Below, piece by piece: positions 46,764 to 59,848 of a stretch of DNA of 64,000 nt. The position numbers and the translations under genes were made by a program. Origin of the DNA: Dactylellina haptotyla (Eukaryota > Ascomycota > Orbiliomycetes > Orbiliales > Orbiliaceae); NCBI GenBank assembly GCA_031310005.1, contig CM062379.1:3038001-3102000 (forward strand). The letters are read 5' to 3'. Each line of letters starts with the position of its first letter. Within the stretch, counting starts at the first letter, position 1. Under the pieces are notes generated by a model. The model was not told the origin of the DNA, made no database searches, and saw only the letters and a program-made list of their open reading frames with translations.

Positions 46764-49700
46764 ATGGACCAACCAAGACCTCACACCGCGGTTCCAAGTA
46801 CCCCAGGAGGCTACCCTCGAATAGATACGCAGCTCGCAAATACTGCTTTTCAAAACGCCCCGCCGTATCAACCTGGTGCTCCGGGCACGCTACTCATACC
46901 CCAATACGACCCTTCGCAACCAGCATCGTATGCGTCGAGTCCGATAGTTGGACCCTCGGGGAGACCGAGAGCGGCCACGAATACGGAGATACCACCATCA
47001 AATCTTGGTAATCTGGGCAATATGACACCAGTAGCACTCTTCTCGTCAAGTGCAATCTCCAGAAACCCGCCCTCGCGGCCACAGAACCCGACGGGACTCG
47101 CTCCGCTACCTCTACAACAGCAACCTCGACATGTTTCCACGCCCCTTCACCCGAATCCTGATGGTATGGTTCCTGCATTATTTCTCTCTTTGGCAGGTGG
47201 TCAGATATCGTATTAACAAAATGCTACCCAGTCTCACGACCTCTTCAAGCGAACTCGTCCAATCCCAATTTGCCCTTCGGTATTCCACCACCACCACCCA
47301 AGAACGAAAACACCTGGCAGTCAACATGGGGGAAGACGCATGGACGAGAATGGGAGAACCGACCTACCATCCAAACTACCTTTCAAAATACCTATCACCC
47401 GCACGGCATGCCCTATCAATTGCCCGGATCGCCTCTCACAACGCAACCACCTTCCGCAATTGCCTATACACACGCTCCCCTTCCCCATATCCCACCACCA
47501 CCCTCTCACCCGGCTCCTCCTGTGCAAAGTAACCAATCCCTTCAGCCATCACAGATTGTTAGAGAAGCGTATCACAGGACTGATTCAGAACCTTCCGAGT
47601 CATCATCAGTGTTCTCGAAGCCAGAAATAGAAGAAGCTATGACACCTCTCACCCTTCACACACCCTCTCTAGCAAGGCACCCTCACGTCCTACCGGTTCG
47701 TAGTGAAACCCCTTCATCCTCTTCTGCACCGTTGTCTGCGGAGGAAATAGCGTCTTGGACCATCGAAAAGGTTACTTCTTTCCTCGCGGAACACCATTTC
47801 ACAAAAGAATGGCAAGATGCTTTCAGAAACCTGGACATCTTTGGGAAAGAATTCCTCCTCATTGGTCAGGTTAACGGCTACAACCTCCTCTACAACTCCA
47901 TGCTACCTGAAGTACAGTCCTTATACGGAATGGCCGCGAAACAGGATCGAGAGCGACACGAAGCTCGAAGGTTGAAAAAGTTGGTTCGCTCTCTTGCGCC
48001 TGCAATAGATGAGTCTCCGGTCACAGGGTCTTCATCCGCGCCGGGCAAGTCGCCTACCTTGGCCCCATTGAGCCTTTACAAACGTGGAAACAGAAACAGC
48101 ACTATTCCACCCGGTAGTGATTGGGCAGATCAAATGCGGTCTGTCACCCAACCGCCACCAAGAAATAACATCACGAAATCAGCTCTCTCGTCTCTCGATT
48201 TCGGCGGCCGGAGGCATTCTCCGAGCAATTCCGATGTGTCGTTGCCGTTGCCTAACGCCCCAGCCCTGCAATCGACCAGTCGGACCTCAATTCCCGGATC
48301 ACCCCAATCCTCCCCTTCACCTATACACGCAACCCTGACACCACGGCACGGCTACTCGAACTCTACGGATTCAACACATTCTCGACCAGAGGGTTCACGC
48401 CTAGTGAGCGATAGCATATTGACGAAGAATCGGCCGAAAGGTCGGCCAAGTTTCGGTCACGACTCCCCTGATATTGGTGGCGGCTCAGTTAAAGACCGCG
48501 GAAAAGCCATTCTTGGTCGAATAGGGATAGGAAGACCGTGGAAACGAGGGAACACCAAAGATGAGTTTGACGAGTCTCCAACCAGCCCAATGGCTATCGG
48601 TATGCAACCTCCGAGTATGCCTTATTTCAATAACCACAATCGTAGCGACTCTTCACTCGACCGACCGTCCTCTGCAACTTCGATTTTGTCTGAGTATGAT
48701 GCCAAATTCCCCAAAGGACGGGGATTGCTCAATCCTGGTCCTTCTGCGAAGACGCTGCTATTTTTCGTGACAACGAACGGAAAGCAATTTAACCTTTTGG
48801 ATTTGACGCAAGCGTCGGATGCTGATACGGTACGACGCCTCATCTGTCATGTCGTTGGCATTGATGATTGGGAATCGGCCAAAATATACTTGACAGAGGT
48901 CGGCCAGTCTGAGCACGGTACGTGATCCCTACTTGAAAAGAAGCATCGTATATTCTGATAATTGAAATAGAGGCGCCATTGACGGATCAAATGCTCATGC
49001 TGAGTCGGCGACACGGGGATAATCTTGCGGGTGTAAAATTCTATGTCCAAGATGCTGCGCCGCCTCCAAGTAAGCTCATGGGACTAGGCATCAATACTGC
49101 CAGTACCGGCGGATCCAATCTTCAGACTCCAGTCGTGCGTGCCCGCAGTCAATCGCCAATTCCACTAGAAGACACTTTGACTGCGTTAGAGCGAGGACGG
49201 TCGCTATGGCCGGACGACCCTAAACGTGATCTACAGCGCACATCATCAAACGGCCCGAAGATCAACATAACAGAGCCACAGAGTGCCCGCCGAGAGGCGG
49301 AATTAACACTCCAAATCGATACTGCATTGGACGAAATCCGTTCGCGAAGCCCGATAAACATAGGAAACGGATTAGGCAAAAAGACTCCTTCTCACTCGAA
49401 GGCTACTTCTATCGATCTCCCAATACACCCTTCGCCAGGAGGAGAGTCTACCTTGCCGTATCCTGATTCTCCGGTTTCCGAGAAGATGGCACCACTATCC
49501 ATGCCAGCCGAGCCAACAAGTATACCAAGAAAGGCTACTCCTCAAAATGCCGCAACGAAGACTTTCGGAGAGCTTCATATGCAACGAACATTGACCATGG
49601 AGTCGGAGAAGGCGGCGAAGCATCGACGAAGAAATGAGAGTGTTGACCTCAAGAAGAATGCCCCTAGTTTCTCTAAGATTAGCCCGGGAGTTGTTGATTT

Positions 49701-52436
49701 TGATCACCCTCGAACTTCACCTTTTGAAGAGAAGGCACACTTTAGCGATGTCAAGCCGGACAATGGAAGAGATAGTTGGAAGCCTCTTCGGAAACCACCA
49801 CCACCTCCTAGTGTTGAGTCTAATACCCAGAGAGGATTACCATCTTTGTCATATAGAAAACCAGTTGATAAGAGTAAGCCATCTAGGAAGAGAAGTGTAA
49901 ACCAGGGACGAGGCAGCATTCCGAATCCAGAGATGTCGGAGAAAGGAAGGAGGCAAGGTATGCAGATGGATACAAGATCAGCAAGTGGTATAGCCGCTTC
50001 ATTGGCTAGTGCGGGGCTTCAAGGCGCTGGCTTTGGAATGGCTATGGGATCCAAACCTGGTGTGTCCCGAACGGGCACACAAGGTTCTGCTGATTCTAAT
50101 AGCAAGACCACTCCTTCCTCGCTTCCGCCACTGACGCTGACATCGGGAAGAGCTATGGCAACAGTCAATTTTGACAAGGTTGGCGGAAGTCCAGGTAAAG
50201 GTGGGAGCCCAAGCAGTCCAGGTTTCACATGGGGGAAGGGAAATATGCTGTTCAAGATTCCTGACTATTCACAAGAAACATCCCCGGAGACTATAGATGG
50301 CAATACGACGTCGTTCTTACGGCCTGATTCGATGTACTATGGAGGAGCCTCACCTGCAGTCAGTCCTGGAGCCGAATTGCCGCCACCCTTACCGTTTGTA
50401 ACACCCGAGTTCCGCGACAACGAGATCAAATTCACACCCTCCGCCGCTAAAACTGGAACTGATGACTCGGACGACGATTCGGACGACGGACTCTTCCAAA
50501 AACCACTAACAAGAGAGAAAGAAAAAGACTTTGGACCCCCTGCAGAAAAGGCCGATTCAACGAAGGGAGAAGCGGACGATGACTCTGGCGACGACAGCGA
50601 TGACTTTTTCCAGATTCCAATTCCAGGAAGGGGTAAGAAGAGTCCGGAGAAACCGAACGACGATGACGACACCGCTGCAGTGCGTAAGACTGTCAACTTT
50701 GAATCGAAGGATTCGTTTATATCACCTATCCACAGTTCTTCAACCCCAGGGACCGACGGACGGGGATCCTTGGCTTCACCGTTCCCGGAATACGAGCAAG
50801 GCGACGATAATGTCAACATATCTCCTTCGCCTATCAAGAATCGTTACCCTAGACCGGATTCCTTCAATGCGGATGATACCAACGTATGGGCATCTCGTCC
50901 ACCCGCGGAGACCCTCGTTCACCATCTCGACGCCTTCTTCCCGGATATCAACTTGGACGAACCAATAATCGAGGAAACGGCTATGGAACCCGCTATCACA
51001 GAAGAGAGTTCACCACCCGCATCTCCCCTCCCAAGTACTGTCAGTCATACTAGTAACAATATCAGTACCCTAAGCCGGCGACCTCCAAAGGAGCTGCCAC
51101 AAATGGCTACGGCATCTGAGATTCTTAGTAGAACCGCTGAGAGATCACTGGGAAGACAAGGCCTGGGTAGGATGAAGTCTATTCGTGAAACCTTCCGGGA
51201 GGCACATGACATCAGAAGAAGAACACCGAGTGTCATTTCTGGAACTCAGACTGGCAGGAATGTGCGGAACAGCACCATCATGCGCAGAAAGAGTACCAAG
51301 ATGTTCGGTGCCAAGCTTGTTGAGTTGCAATCTAGTGCTCAAACCAAAAAGATCGCATCTATCGCAGCTGCCAGCGCTTCATTGGATAACCGAAGCGGCA
51401 TTAAGAGGCAAGGTATGTGGTTATTTCCATTGGTGTTCAGGCTAAATTTGTAAAACTAATCCATATTTGCAGCTACCTTCAAATGGTTCAAGGGCCAGCT
51501 TATCGGTCAAGGTACCTACGGAAAGGTCTACTTGGGCATGAACGCGACTACCGGTGAATTCTTAGCTGTTAAGCAGGTTGAGGTTACACCGAATGATTCT
51601 CGGAAAGCCCTTATCAATGCTCTTAATCAAGAGATTGAAACAATGAAAGATCTGGATCATGCTAATATTGTACAGTATCTGGGTTGTGAGCGCAAGGAGT
51701 TCTCTATCAGCATTTTCTTGGAGTATATTCCTGGTGGTTCGGTCGGAAGTTGTCTCAAGAAACATGGCAAATTTGAGGAGCCAGTAGTAAGAGATTTGAC
51801 GAGGCAGATGCTTGACGGGTTAGCATACCTTCACAGAGAAGGTATTCTGCACCGGGATTTGAAGGGTGATAACATCCTCCTCGATCTCGATGGCACCTGC
51901 AAGATCTCGGATTTCGGTATCAGCAAGAAGACTGAAGACATCTATGGCAATGATGCATCAAACAACATGCAAGGTTCCGTCTTCTGGATGGCCCCCGAGG
52001 TTGTCAATCCGAAGAAGGGCCAAGGATACAGCGCCAAAGTTGATATTTGGTCTGTTGGTTGCGTTGTTTTGGAGATGTTTGCAGGTCGTCGACCGTGGGA
52101 GAACGAAGAAACCATTGGCGCAATATTTAAGATTGGGTCCGAAAGGTTGGCACCGCCAGTCCCGGATGATGTCTCACAGCACGTATCGCCGGAAGCTATT
52201 GCCTTCATGGCGGATTGCCACACAACGTAAGTTTGCAAGCCCCCTTGCCCAAAAAAGTCCTGGAGACGAAACAGCCGGCTAATATATTTTCGCCCTTGCG
52301 TAGTGAACCATCTGAACGGCCTACGGCTGAGACATTGCTGACTCGTCATCCATTCTGCGCTTTCGATCCTACCTATAACTTCTTGGATACCGCCTTATAT
52401 CACAAGATTTCTGCCTTTGTTAATACCAGTGTTTAA
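46764..52436 (+). CDS. bck1: BCK1-type MAP kinase kinase kinase of the cell wall integrity pathway
   Basis: Five exons (46764-47163, 47232-48917, 48971-51412, 51473-52226, 52304-52436), 5415 bp, 1804 residues, far longer than most kinases but normal for this family. The N-terminal part is Pro/Ser-rich with a SAM-like region at about 303-375 (WTIEKVTSFLAEHHFTKEW). A ubiquitin-like RA-type fold follows at about 640-720 (LLFFVTTNGKQFNLLD, ending SRRHGDNLAGVKFYV). A long disordered linker with acidic clusters comes next. The kinase domain runs about 1512-1790: GQGTYGKVYLG loop, HRDLKGDNILL catalytic loop, DFGISKK, APEVV. BCK1 acts below Pkc1 and above Mkk1/2 in cell-wall stress signalling. Intron 1 has a TTAAC branch point 15-20 nt before its acceptor. 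Confidence 0.93.
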
Positions 52437-54340
52437 AGCGAAGCTTTTTGGTTTCATGTGTTTTTTCGGATATCTGATAAACTAGGCGCGTAGGTGTCTG
52501 GTTTACGAAGATCTAATGAGATTTTGTTTATTTATTCTTATGCTGGTGGGCGAAAAGCGTTGTTTTTCTGGATATCTTTTTTTCTCCCGCGGGCAAGTTC
52601 TAAATATACATATGTAAATATATGGTGTCGTACAGACATAAATTTAATTAATATTCTTATCATTGGTTATCGTGCGATCTGTTCGGAATTTATTCAAATA
52701 ATATATTTTTTTTCGAGTTGAACATATACATATGATGGAGTCCCAATGTGTTCCCTCGAAAATGCTAGTATATCTGCGATATCATCCGGTAGGCTCTCTC
52801 AAGGCCCGAAACCTGCTGATTCTTTCCACAGTATGTCCATAGATAGACTAAGACAAGCGCTTATAGCGTAAGAACCACGGAAGTAATTACAAAAATCCAG
52901 GTACCTATATCTCAAACAGAAAATTTTAAAACCCAAATAAACATCTTTTTTATCTGGTTCCTTTCTTGCCTAGTTAGAGTCTTGTTAGTTTGGGCGATTC
53001 TTATATGGAAAACTTGAACACTTCGAGATTTGATAGAATAGAATAACTTCACTCTTGTTAGCACTGTCCATGTTGCAAATCCCGCACTAAACAAGGGACG
53101 TATCGGACTTGCCCAAGGATCTGCGGGAAAACGTGGAAACGGCAAATTAATGATGTGCCGGTAACAAGGAGCTTCAAAATGCAGGGTCTTTGACAAGCAC
53201 CGCGCCCAAACCCCACAATCGAATCGCGGGCGTAGAGCATCTTTATCAGACGTTGTTCTTTCCAACGTTATGGCAGGAACGGAACTGCGGCACAGTTTTG
53301 CAGTGCATACTTGTGTTATCTGCCACACCGCTTAAAACCTATACGAAAATCCCTGTAGTGGCGTTCTATTGCAGTTATCAACGAAGATATTTCTGAAGAA
53401 GGGTGTGCATTCTCCAGACCATCTGATAAATAAATTGATGCTTAGGCTAAAACCCGACGCATTGACTCGGTGCAAGTGGTGCTAGCTTTGACAGTTGTCT
53501 AACCGAGTGCTGAGCAAGGCCGAACAAACAACTTATTAACTGACCCACCAATATATGCAAGAAACGAAACAAAATCAGCCACAGATCGATACATCATGTC
53601 ATCATGACACCCTAGTCCTTTGAATTCTCGCGCGAAGGGGCTGATTACAAGGACCCTGTTATCACATCCTTTCCCAGAGCCATGGTGCCAAGAAGTATAA
53701 GATGTGCTTATCCCGTCGCCGTATAGCCATTGACGGCTTGGAATTCCGATATAATGGGTACGTGCGTCCGGAAACAGTAATTTTATAACGATAAACGAAA
53801 GTGAAATGGCTCCGGTGGGTAAAACTTGTGGGACGTGTGGTAAATAGTGCTAGAATATATTAATATATTATGGGCGTTATTTTCATGCGCCTGCGACGTA
53901 CAGCTCCCTTCAGTGTTTGTTGCGTACTGCGAAGTAGACCCAGGCCTGCAGGTGCATTTCCCACATTACTTCCGTTTATGCGGAGGAGTAGCTAGATTTG
54001 GGATGTATGCTCGAGGGAATACCGGAATGATGATATGCCGTCCCGCTTTTTTTCTTAGATCTTTGTGATAGAGCCAAGCCGTCTATTTGTCTGTGCGAAA
54101 GCCACAAGATCATGTCATGATGAATCTTCGGATTATCGGATGTTCTTAAGCATAGATAATAGTGAAAAATGGCAGTTGACACCCAGGAGCTTTATCCTTA
54201 CTCTACTCCAAGAGACCTTTAGATAGACACAATATTAAACATGGGGCGTTTCCTGGGGCAAGAGTTTTCGGACAGTTAGGTTCCATCTAATTTTGGTCTT
54301 AGCTTTGGTAATATATCAGTTAGGAAACAAATGATTCTCG
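52437..54340. other. Gene-poor AT-rich stretch after BCK1
   Basis: A 1.9-kb spacer: the BCK1 3' UTR (52437-52740, very AT-rich) and the promoter of the acyltransferase gene at the right end. Frames of up to 138 codons on either strand lack any recognisable motif. No tRNA or transposon hallmark is seen. Confidence 0.5.
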
Positions 54341-56071
54341 ATGGATTCATTTCTTACTCGAGGATCTCAACATAACGATGAGGACTACGACAGTCATTCT
54401 GTCAAGGAGAAGGATACGTATCAACCGTCAATCTTATATCGTGTAATAGGATTATTCAGGCCGTATGGTTATTCAAAAATACTGGAGCAGACACAGAAAG
54501 AAACACCGAAATCCAGTCGAAACAAACCCTTCCTTGGCAACCTCATACAATCGAAGCTATGGCAAACGCTCATCCCGATATTTAATGTTCTACTCCCAAC
54601 TTTCATATCCTCTCAATACTCGAACGGCCATCCTACGTACAAATTAACATCTACATCATGGCTGGATGGACTTCGAGGCATCGCTTGCTTCATAGTATTC
54701 ATCTATCACTCCACCTATTGCTACTTTGCGTCCCAACGAGAGGTTTTCGATGGCGAAAAGAATCATTACTTCCTGCAGCTCCCATTCATTCGAGTGCTAC
54801 ATAGCGGGCCACCCATGGTCATGATATTCTTTATCATCTCGGGCTTTGCATTATCTTACAAGAGTGTGACATTAATGCGAAAGCCGGTATCGTACATCGA
54901 CAGTCATGCTCTTTTATCCAATATCGCCAGTTCAATATGGAAACGATATTTCCGGTTGATTCTGCCTTGCATGGGAACTTACGTCTTTATTACATTCTTC
55001 GTGATAGCCGGGTGGTTCGAGACCATCCCGCATGGTGAAAAGGGTGGACTACGTGGCATTGTGGATCCGCGTCCGCCGATGAAAGGGAGTCTATACGGTC
55101 AGATAGAATGGGCGGTAGCGGATTTCTACAAGTTTGCCGTGCCGATAACGATCTTCTATGATTGGTCGCAGTTCATGTGGGAAACAGATGTAAGTTTTCC
55201 TGTCGCCATTATCGCCGCCTGCATATGCATGCACTCCAGCGACTGACATCCGATCTAGAGTCATCTTTGGACCATTCCCGTGGAATTTCAGCGATCCCTA
55301 ACTCTATTCGTGACAATCGCCGGCTTGTCCCATCTCAAACATCGGTTACGGATGCGGGTATTTTTGCCGTGTTTCGTCTTGGTAGCCATGTATAGTGGCT
55401 TCTGGGAATATGGCTTATTCGTCTTTGGTTTCTTTTTGGCGGAGATACATACAAGCTTTCTCGCTACACGCGAAGAAACCGCCCCGCTACCGTTATACAC
55501 CCAGGCACAGAGGCACAACGAAGCATCAAAAATACTGAGAACAGTTGCCTTAGCTATTGTTTTTACCTCTGGACTATATTTCTGTTCTTACCCAGAAGTC
55601 GCACCGGACCCGGATTCAACGACGGGGTTTACATATCTCGCAACCTTGACGCCGCCACGGTATAGTGAAGAGAACGAATGTCGGTTTTGGATGGGCATTG
55701 GCGCAATGCTACTCTGTTTCTCTATTGTTTTTCTACCAAAGATTCAGAGTATTCTGTGTTGGAAACTCTTCCAGTATTGGGGCCGGATATCGTTTTCGCT
55801 GTATCTTGTTCATGGAACAATAATCAGGAGTATGGGTTACGCTATGGTTCACTGGGGTTGGAGGCAGTTTGGGATTAGCGTGCTATGGCAGAACGACTCG
55901 GTTCCAGATAATGTGAAGGATCTGGAAAATATGAGGGCACTCATAGTGATCGTTGGGTTTATAATCACCATCCCTGTCACTGTATGGATGGCGGATATAT
56001 TCTGGAGGGTTGTTGACTCGCCGAGTGTCAAGTTCGTCAAGTGGCTTGAGAGTAAGTTAGTTAGGTCATAG
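54341..56071 (+). CDS. Acyltransferase-3 family membrane O-acyltransferase
   Basis: Two exons (54341-55189, 55259-56071), 1662 bp, 553 residues. After a polar N-terminus (about 1-75) the first conserved block reads WLDGLRGIACFIVFIYHSTY, with the Arg (112) and His (123) that mark acyltransferase-3 (OafA/NodX-like) proteins. Then come MVMIFFIISGFALSYK, SHLWTIPVEFQRSL spanning the intron, and a C-terminal ISFSLYLVHG motif. Ten or so membrane segments are expected. These enzymes pass acyl groups, often acetyl, to sugars, lipids or natural products; in fungi the acceptor is usually unknown. There is no obvious biosynthetic partner nearby. The intron (donor GTAAGT) falls between codons. Confidence 0.88.
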
Positions 56072-56979
56072 TCGATATCCAAGTAGTTCTGCACATTAAA
56101 TCCGTGGAATTTTCCAACTCCATCAATGCATATGCATAATCTGAAACCTGTTGCAGTTAAGCATCTGATCTGATAGAAACTTTCGGCGAAACCTCAGCCG
56201 TAAAAATATGCGTAGCGGACATTTTAAGTTGCAACTGCGGAAATCCAACGTTATATTACAACGATCATTTACAGAGTTATCTTTGAAAGGCTCGCAAAAC
56301 CCCCTACTATTGCCATTTCCACGCGATAAGTATGACGGATCGTTTTATAGTTGTTGCTATCATGAGTCAAAAACACTGCCGTTATGAGTCGAAGAATGGT
56401 GTTGTGACTCTTGCGCTAACTTGCTGAGCTGGTTTGGGATGTTTGCCGAGAATTCGAACGGCCTTATTCGATCGGTAAGAAGTGCGGGGGACAGCATGCC
56501 AAATCTTCGATGCACTTGCAGTGGAGGTAACCAGATGTGATTATGAAAGAAAGTATCTCTGGATGTTTCCATGCATTTCGCGCATATCAGGGGTACACCG
56601 TGAACCACCAAGCGTGGATTTACTTCGAGTGTGATGTTTTGTCTCGATTTGGTATTATGCAAACCGCCTTGCGACAATCGAAGCTGGTGTGTTGTGCTGT
56701 GGTTCTCCTCCGTTGATGTCGTCTGTGTTACCTCCGCCCCCCAAAAGTATTTAGGTCAGCCATGGGAACAGTGTATTCAAACCGAAATTTCCTATCAACC
56801 ACCAAGCCCCAGGTGAAAACTTATTGGCATGATTATAAAAAATCTTTAATCAATAATATTAAATTTCTGATTTTACCCATCTCAATCCTCATTTGCTTTC
56901 TTTGCACCATCTATCCATTCCCAATCACCATCAATTTCTTCGATATCGGAGGTGTATCATTCTACGATTCACATTCAAG
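56072..56979. other. Spacer between the acyltransferase and the HNH protein
   Basis: A 908-bp stretch with no supported gene. It includes the acyltransferase 3' region and the HNH gene promoter. A minus-strand frame (56360-56677, 105 codons) overlaps other frames and has no motif. 56820-56900 is AT-rich and pyrimidine-rich, as expected close to a transcription start. Confidence 0.5.
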
Positions 56980-58229
56980 ATGTCAGGATTTGATCACAGG
57001 TCTTATTATGAAATGCTCAAGGACTCCATGTCCGTTACCTTGGTCAAGGCGGTCTTGAACAAGGAGTTGGCGGAGTCTAAGGAAACGCGACTCAAAGTCA
57101 GCCGTAACGGCGGAGAATTAGATGCGAAGGAGGAGGCGGAAGAATTGGCGGAATTCATCGAGGTAGGTTTATTAAAATGATCCTATGATACTTTTCTATT
57201 TTAATCTATGTTCAAAATTTGTGCTTTTTGGCCTCAAGTTCTCGCATTGATTTGGTTTTTTCGTTGTCTTTCGAATTTCGATAGTTCCTTGCCACGGATT
57301 TATTTCAGTACTTCCCTAAGGATTTGACCGACATCAATTACGATATGAAGCTCGCAGACGAAACCGGGCGAGTAGGATCTATCGAGATGGCAGAAGAATT
57401 CCTTGATAATTTGCCAGCTACATATGTTGATGCTATTGTAGAGGCAAAGTTACTTGGAGACGCAGGTTGTTCTACCCTTCTCATGCATCATTTCAGTATA
57501 TTTTGCTAGTTGCTTTACTCTCTAGTAGCCGATAAGCAATCATTTCTATACTCTAGAAGTACAGCTGACATTGAATTTCTAAATCATAAAGAGGATGTTA
57601 AGAGGATGACCACGACGGTCCTGGAGGATTACCTTGCTGCGGCAACCGCTCCACCTCAGAGATGGTCGGAAACACGACCACTTGAATGTGAATTGTGTAA
57701 CCGAGAAGTTAGACTAACGTAAGTGTATTTCAAAGAAAATTGATCCAGCGGTAGCCGTTTGACTAACTTGATCATAACTCAGCTATCACCACCTCATTCC
57801 CGTAAGAACTTCTTGGGTTCCATACTTCCAGCATTGCTCTCTTACTAAAATTTCTAAAACATTTCCAGCGATCAACACACGCTCGAGTTTTGAGGAAGAA
57901 GATACACCCGGAGTATATGCTAAACAGAGTTGGTATGATTTGAATTTCGATCGAGAAGGACCTTATATTCATATTTCTTACTGACTTTCCATGTACAGCG
58001 TGGCTCTGTCGACTATGTCACTCATTTGTAAGCCTATCCTCTACATTTCTATTTCTAAATGTTCCATTTCCTAGCATCTAACCAAAAAAACCATCAGGTC
58101 CACCACTGTGAAGAGAATATGGAGCTGGCCAAGAATTGGTATACTATCGAGCTGCTAGAGGGGAGGGATGATGTTCAAAGGTGGATCACATATATTTCAA
58201 AACGACCAGGGAGGACTAGGGTCAAGTAG
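56980..58229 (+). CDS. HNH-domain protein (treble-clef nuclease fold), fungal family
   Basis: Seven small exons (56980-57162, 57285-57465, 57529-57718, 57783-57801, 57869-57932, 57999-58027, 58098-58229), 798 bp, 265 residues. The C-terminal third is an HNH treble clef: CELC (175-178), HHLIP (187-191), then WLCRLCHSFVHH with CRLCH (216-220) and a further His at 224. The core metal-binding Cys pairs and the central HH are all present. The N-terminal two-thirds are helical and charged, without a known domain. HNH proteins cut or nick DNA in many systems, but the fungal family of this type is uncharacterised, so nuclease activity is inferred from the fold only. Exons 4 and 6 are 19 and 29 nt. 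The exon 2 acceptor was set at 57285, as it adds FLATDLFQYFP in frame. Confidence 0.82.
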
Positions 58230-59848
58230 ATGATATCCTTTTTTTTTTTTAGAGGCTGCCTAGATAAAGATGAAGTATCTTCGGAACCTTTCAGCGATAC
58301 TTTCCGAAGTCCTTCGAGTAGATTCTACCAGGATCTGACAGGGTATTATTATTGATCCCTAGTAGACAATAAATTCTACGCTTCCATCTCTAAAAGTTTC
58401 TGTTCCGAAATTTAGAATTTGTGAATTCGGTGTCTAAAAATACCTGTCTAGCCTGTGGCTTGTATTTCTAAGAAGCGCACTATGTCTTTTCATATCGCCT
58501 CGAGCTTAGAGCCTCATAACTGTCTAATGGAGGATATATTTCGAGGCTGCAGATCCTTAAGCGAGAGCCTAGGCGGGGATTTCTTTTTGAGACGGTGGTA
58601 CAGAAGTGGTGGTCTGTGCCTTATTTGTAGCTGCAGGTAACTGCAGTGTCACATGCCGATTTCCGTGCTTAAGCTGCGGTGCTACGAACTTCAGAGCAGT
58701 GATATTCCAGAGGAGGTAGTGACCACATGGAACCTCCCGCGAGGTCACAAGGCCAATCCGGGCGTCTCCCTAATCGAACGAAAATACTTACTCTCAATAA
58801 TCGGACGGAGCAATTTATATGTTATGTGGGGTGCACTCATTGGCCGCGTGACCGTTGAAGCTTACATTTGAAGGAGGCTTCCAGGAAACAACACAAGGCA
58901 TTAGCAGCAGACAGGCCGAAGCACAGCAGCAATCGTTGCGCCATGATACATGACGCAGGTCTGAAGGCACGGATTCCTCAGAAGTACAGTAGGCAACATT
59001 AAAAGCACTCAAAGTCAAAACCTTGTATCTTCATGTTTATTGCAGGAAGCGCGATGCGCCGCTGGCCGCGGAGTTCTGCGCTACGTACGGGAAACTGGTC
59101 CTGCCAAAAATGCAACAAAGGCAATATTGCGCAATGCAAGATACTCCCAGGAAACCAATGAACAGAGCTTTATCAAGCCAAATCTAAGAATATCCTCAAA
59201 TAGATCTCGCCCGAGTTGATTTTAAAGAACTATCCTGAATTTCAAGAGAGAAAATCCGCAGACGCGTCCTGGACAATGCTAGCTATTCCTCTGCGGATAC
59301 ATGTGCCCCAGTGCTGTGCTCGATTGCTTGTGTTGCCCCCATGGTCAGCCGCCCAGCGATGAGTACGTCGATTCACAAGGCCAGAACGCCTGATGCAGGT
59401 CCGATGAAATATAAAGATTGAGAAAAACAGGCCCGCCGCCGCCCGGGCCATATCGCACTGCTTTCCAAACTTGCAGGATCTAACCGCGAGAGAAAAAAGT
59501 CCGACCTGAAGAAACCTCCAGCTTTCTCTCCAGATTGTTTCTCTTACGATTCTAGAATTCTTCGATGATATCCTTCGAGCTTACCGACACGCTCCGCACA
59601 ACGCTTGAGATTCCGTGGCTTTCGAACGTATAAACGAGTCGGGAGTTGCCTTAAAAATTTGCGATAATACCTATAATACTGGTCTGTAGACAGGTTCGGA
59701 GAAATAGTATTTAAAGGTGCCTTCCAAAACGCTTTCGACGATTTTCAAGTCCATGGTATGTTCCCGATCTCTAACAACCGAACACCGCTTTTTCTCTTTC
59801 ACCGTATTCTAGGCTGAGTGCCTTAGAACTCGAGATCTCGAATAAGAT
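58230..59848. other. Gene-poor spacer before the NLR-like gene
   Basis: A 1.6-kb stretch between the HNH and receptor genes. It contains a T-run at about 58241-58250 and short frames without motifs. The right end carries a likely 5' leader with an intron and a short upstream reading frame (separate entry). No transposon or RNA gene is seen. Confidence 0.5.
59753..59845 (+). promoter_or_regulatory. Upstream reading frame with a leader intron before the NLR-like gene
   Basis: An ATG at 59753-59755 is followed at once by a GTATGT donor; a CTAAC branch-like string lies near 59771-59775 and the acceptor AG at 59811-59812. If spliced, the frame reads Met-Ala-Glu-Cys-Leu-Arg-Thr-Arg-Asp-Leu-Glu and stops at 59843-59845, three bases before the main ATG at 59849. 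If unspliced, it stops inside the intron. Either way, an upstream reading frame sits before the receptor. Confidence 0.4.
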
